Below, piece after piece: positions 33,108 to 33,824 of a stretch of 33,824 nucleotides of DNA (position 1 is its first letter; every line of letters starts with the position of its first letter). The translations under genes and the position numbers were made by a program. The stretch is taken from positions 1-33,824 of the forward strand of contig JAJRTR010000163.1 in the NCBI GenBank assembly GCA_024278215.1. The letters run 5' to 3'. The notes beneath the pieces are model-generated. The model was not told the DNA's origin. It was given only the letters and a program-made list of their open reading frames with translations, and did not search any database. Source of the DNA: a bacterium. GTDB taxonomy: Bacteria; UBP15; UBA6099; JAJRTR01.

Positions 33108-33482
33108 CGCGCGGTAAAACTTTTCAAGATGGTCTTCGATGGTCTTTTTGGGGAGCAGACCTGTTTCGAGAAGCAACTCGGGCGGCAGGTCGGCGTCATG
33201 TTTTTGTTCTATCAGCACACTTTCTATCTGTTCGCCCGTCATGTAGCCTTTGCGTTGCATGAGTTCGCCGACAAGCAACTCATCGTTGGCCGCGGCTTTC
33301 TCTTCGAGCACTTCCTGAAGTTGCTCGAAAGTGATATAGCCCTTCCGCAGCGCTATCACGCCGAACAGCAGGCGCGTCCTCCCGATAGTATGAAAAGTCT
33401 CAGCCTTTGTAGCGTCAATAACGCCTTCACTGTGAAGGTACTGGATGAAGTCGTGCACTGTTTTTTTCCTGTCCGCCCTCAT
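33105..33482 (-). CDS. Small protein with two GspE-N-like helical repeats
   Basis: A 125-residue soluble protein (135 if TTG 33512 is used). Two copies of a repeat are visible: RLLFGVIALRKGYITFEQLQEVLEEK and ELLVGELMQRKGYMTGEQIESVLIEQK (each quoted in part by key residues: LGxxLxxKGYIT-xEQL-xxxLxEQ). This pattern is seen in the N-terminal domain of type II/IV secretion ATPases (GspE/PilB/MshE-N), which binds cyclic di-GMP in MshE. A third, weaker LPPELLLETGLLPKKTIEDHL follows. No ATPase domain is attached. Start ATG 33482 lacks a close ribosome site. Function unknown; a c-di-GMP- or pilus-linked adaptor is one possibility. Confidence 0.7.
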   Translation of the reverse strand: MRADRKKTVHDFIQYLHSEGVIDATKAETFHTIGRTRLLFGVIALRKGYITFEQLQEVLEEKAAANDELLVGELMQRKGYMTGEQIESVLIEQKHDADLPPELLLETGLLPKKTIEDHLEKFYRA

Positions 33483-33640
33483 TGTATATAGCTTTATTTC
33501 CTCACGGGGCAATTCTTATACATTTTGTGCATACCCCCCGAACGGTTCTTTCAAACATCGCATCCGGAGAAAAATGATTCGAGAATATACCTGATTATTT
33601 CTTATCTGTCCGTTAGATTCCTGTTCTGGATAGGTTAATT

Positions 33641-33824
33641 CTACCCCTTTATTAGCTGTCTGACAACGATTTCCGCCATTCTTTCCGCCGCGCCGGGTGT
33701 GCCGAATATGTCCGGCCTGCTTTTTTTCGGGCTGAAATTATTTATTGCATCCGCTATTTTCCGTCGATCCGCGCCCACAAGCACGTTCCAGCCTTCATCG
33801 ACGGTTTCCGTCCATTCCGTGCGC
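33641..33824 (-). CDS. wecB: UDP-N-acetylglucosamine 2-epimerase, C-terminal fragment (cut by window edge)
   Basis: The minus strand reads open from the window edge to TAG at 33641-33643, giving 60 residues without a start. RTEWTETVDEGWNVLVGADR matches the conserved end of non-hydrolysing UDP-GlcNAc 2-epimerases, where this segment closes the active site; FGTPGAAERMAEIV is the terminal helix. The enzyme converts UDP-GlcNAc to UDP-ManNAc, the substrate of the dehydrogenase type seen at 5708-7075. The gene continues beyond the window, so I cannot say whether it is intact. Confidence 0.85.
   Translation of the reverse strand, partial: RTEWTETVDEGWNVLVGADRRKIADAINNFSPKKSRPDIFGTPGAAERMAEIVVRQLIKG

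Overview
The window reads as chromosome from an uncultured, probably flagellated, Gram-negative-type (diderm) anaerobe or facultative anaerobe. The reasons are a FliW flagellar assembly factor, a secreted multihaem cytochrome c with 24-26 haem sites, many oxygen-sensitive radical SAM enzymes, an undecaprenyl-phosphate sugar transferase, and frequent TTG starts. I cannot assign a phylum from sequence alone. GC is moderate to high in genes, with AT-rich gaps between operons. I see no phage, plasmid, CRISPR, tRNA or rRNA.

Layout. 1-848: a sigma70-like promoter and fliW. 910-1087: copy 1 of a 178-bp palindromic MITE-like repeat. 1149-1871: a secreted DUF4159 protein. 1988-8161: a sugar-nucleotide/polysaccharide operon (SDR reductase, citramalate synthase, an epimerase broken by one nonsense codon, a nucleotide-sugar dehydrogenase, a WecA/MraY-type transferase). 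8366-10623: ilvB-ilvN with its own promoter and leader hairpin, and competing hairpins between the two genes. CimA plus IlvBN together give the first steps of isoleucine synthesis from pyruvate. 10825-11002: copy 2 of the 178-bp repeat, inverted and 96% identical. 11130-12950: the multihaem cytochrome, then an intrinsic terminator. 13094-14698: a Gfo/Idh/MocA oxidoreductase fused to an SCP2 lipid-carrier domain.

14844-28599 is the most unusual part: six radical SAM genes, five with an N-terminal B12-binding-type domain, and two DUF2723 GT-C membrane glycosyltransferases. Three radical SAM genes run on the minus strand (18106-19224, 16399-18054, 14844-16436). A divergent plus-strand operon carries rSAM, DUF2723, rSAM, rSAM and DUF2723-TPR, with overlapping or abutting genes. 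Two rSAM pairs are tandem duplicates. The divergent promoter region (19225-19365) holds a perfect 9-bp-arm palindrome. With the SCP2 fusion next door, this could be an undescribed pathway that modifies and glycosylates a lipid or polyprenyl-linked product; that is inference.

28684-31170: a triple-GAF histidine kinase with no partner regulator. 31644-32837: a C45-type Ntn amidohydrolase. 33105-33482 (minus): a small protein with two GspE-N-like helical repeats. 33641-33824 (minus): the 3' end of a UDP-GlcNAc 2-epimerase, cut by the window edge. A short motif (consensus GTGAAATATGCGGGTAA) recurs in four intergenic places and is unexplained.
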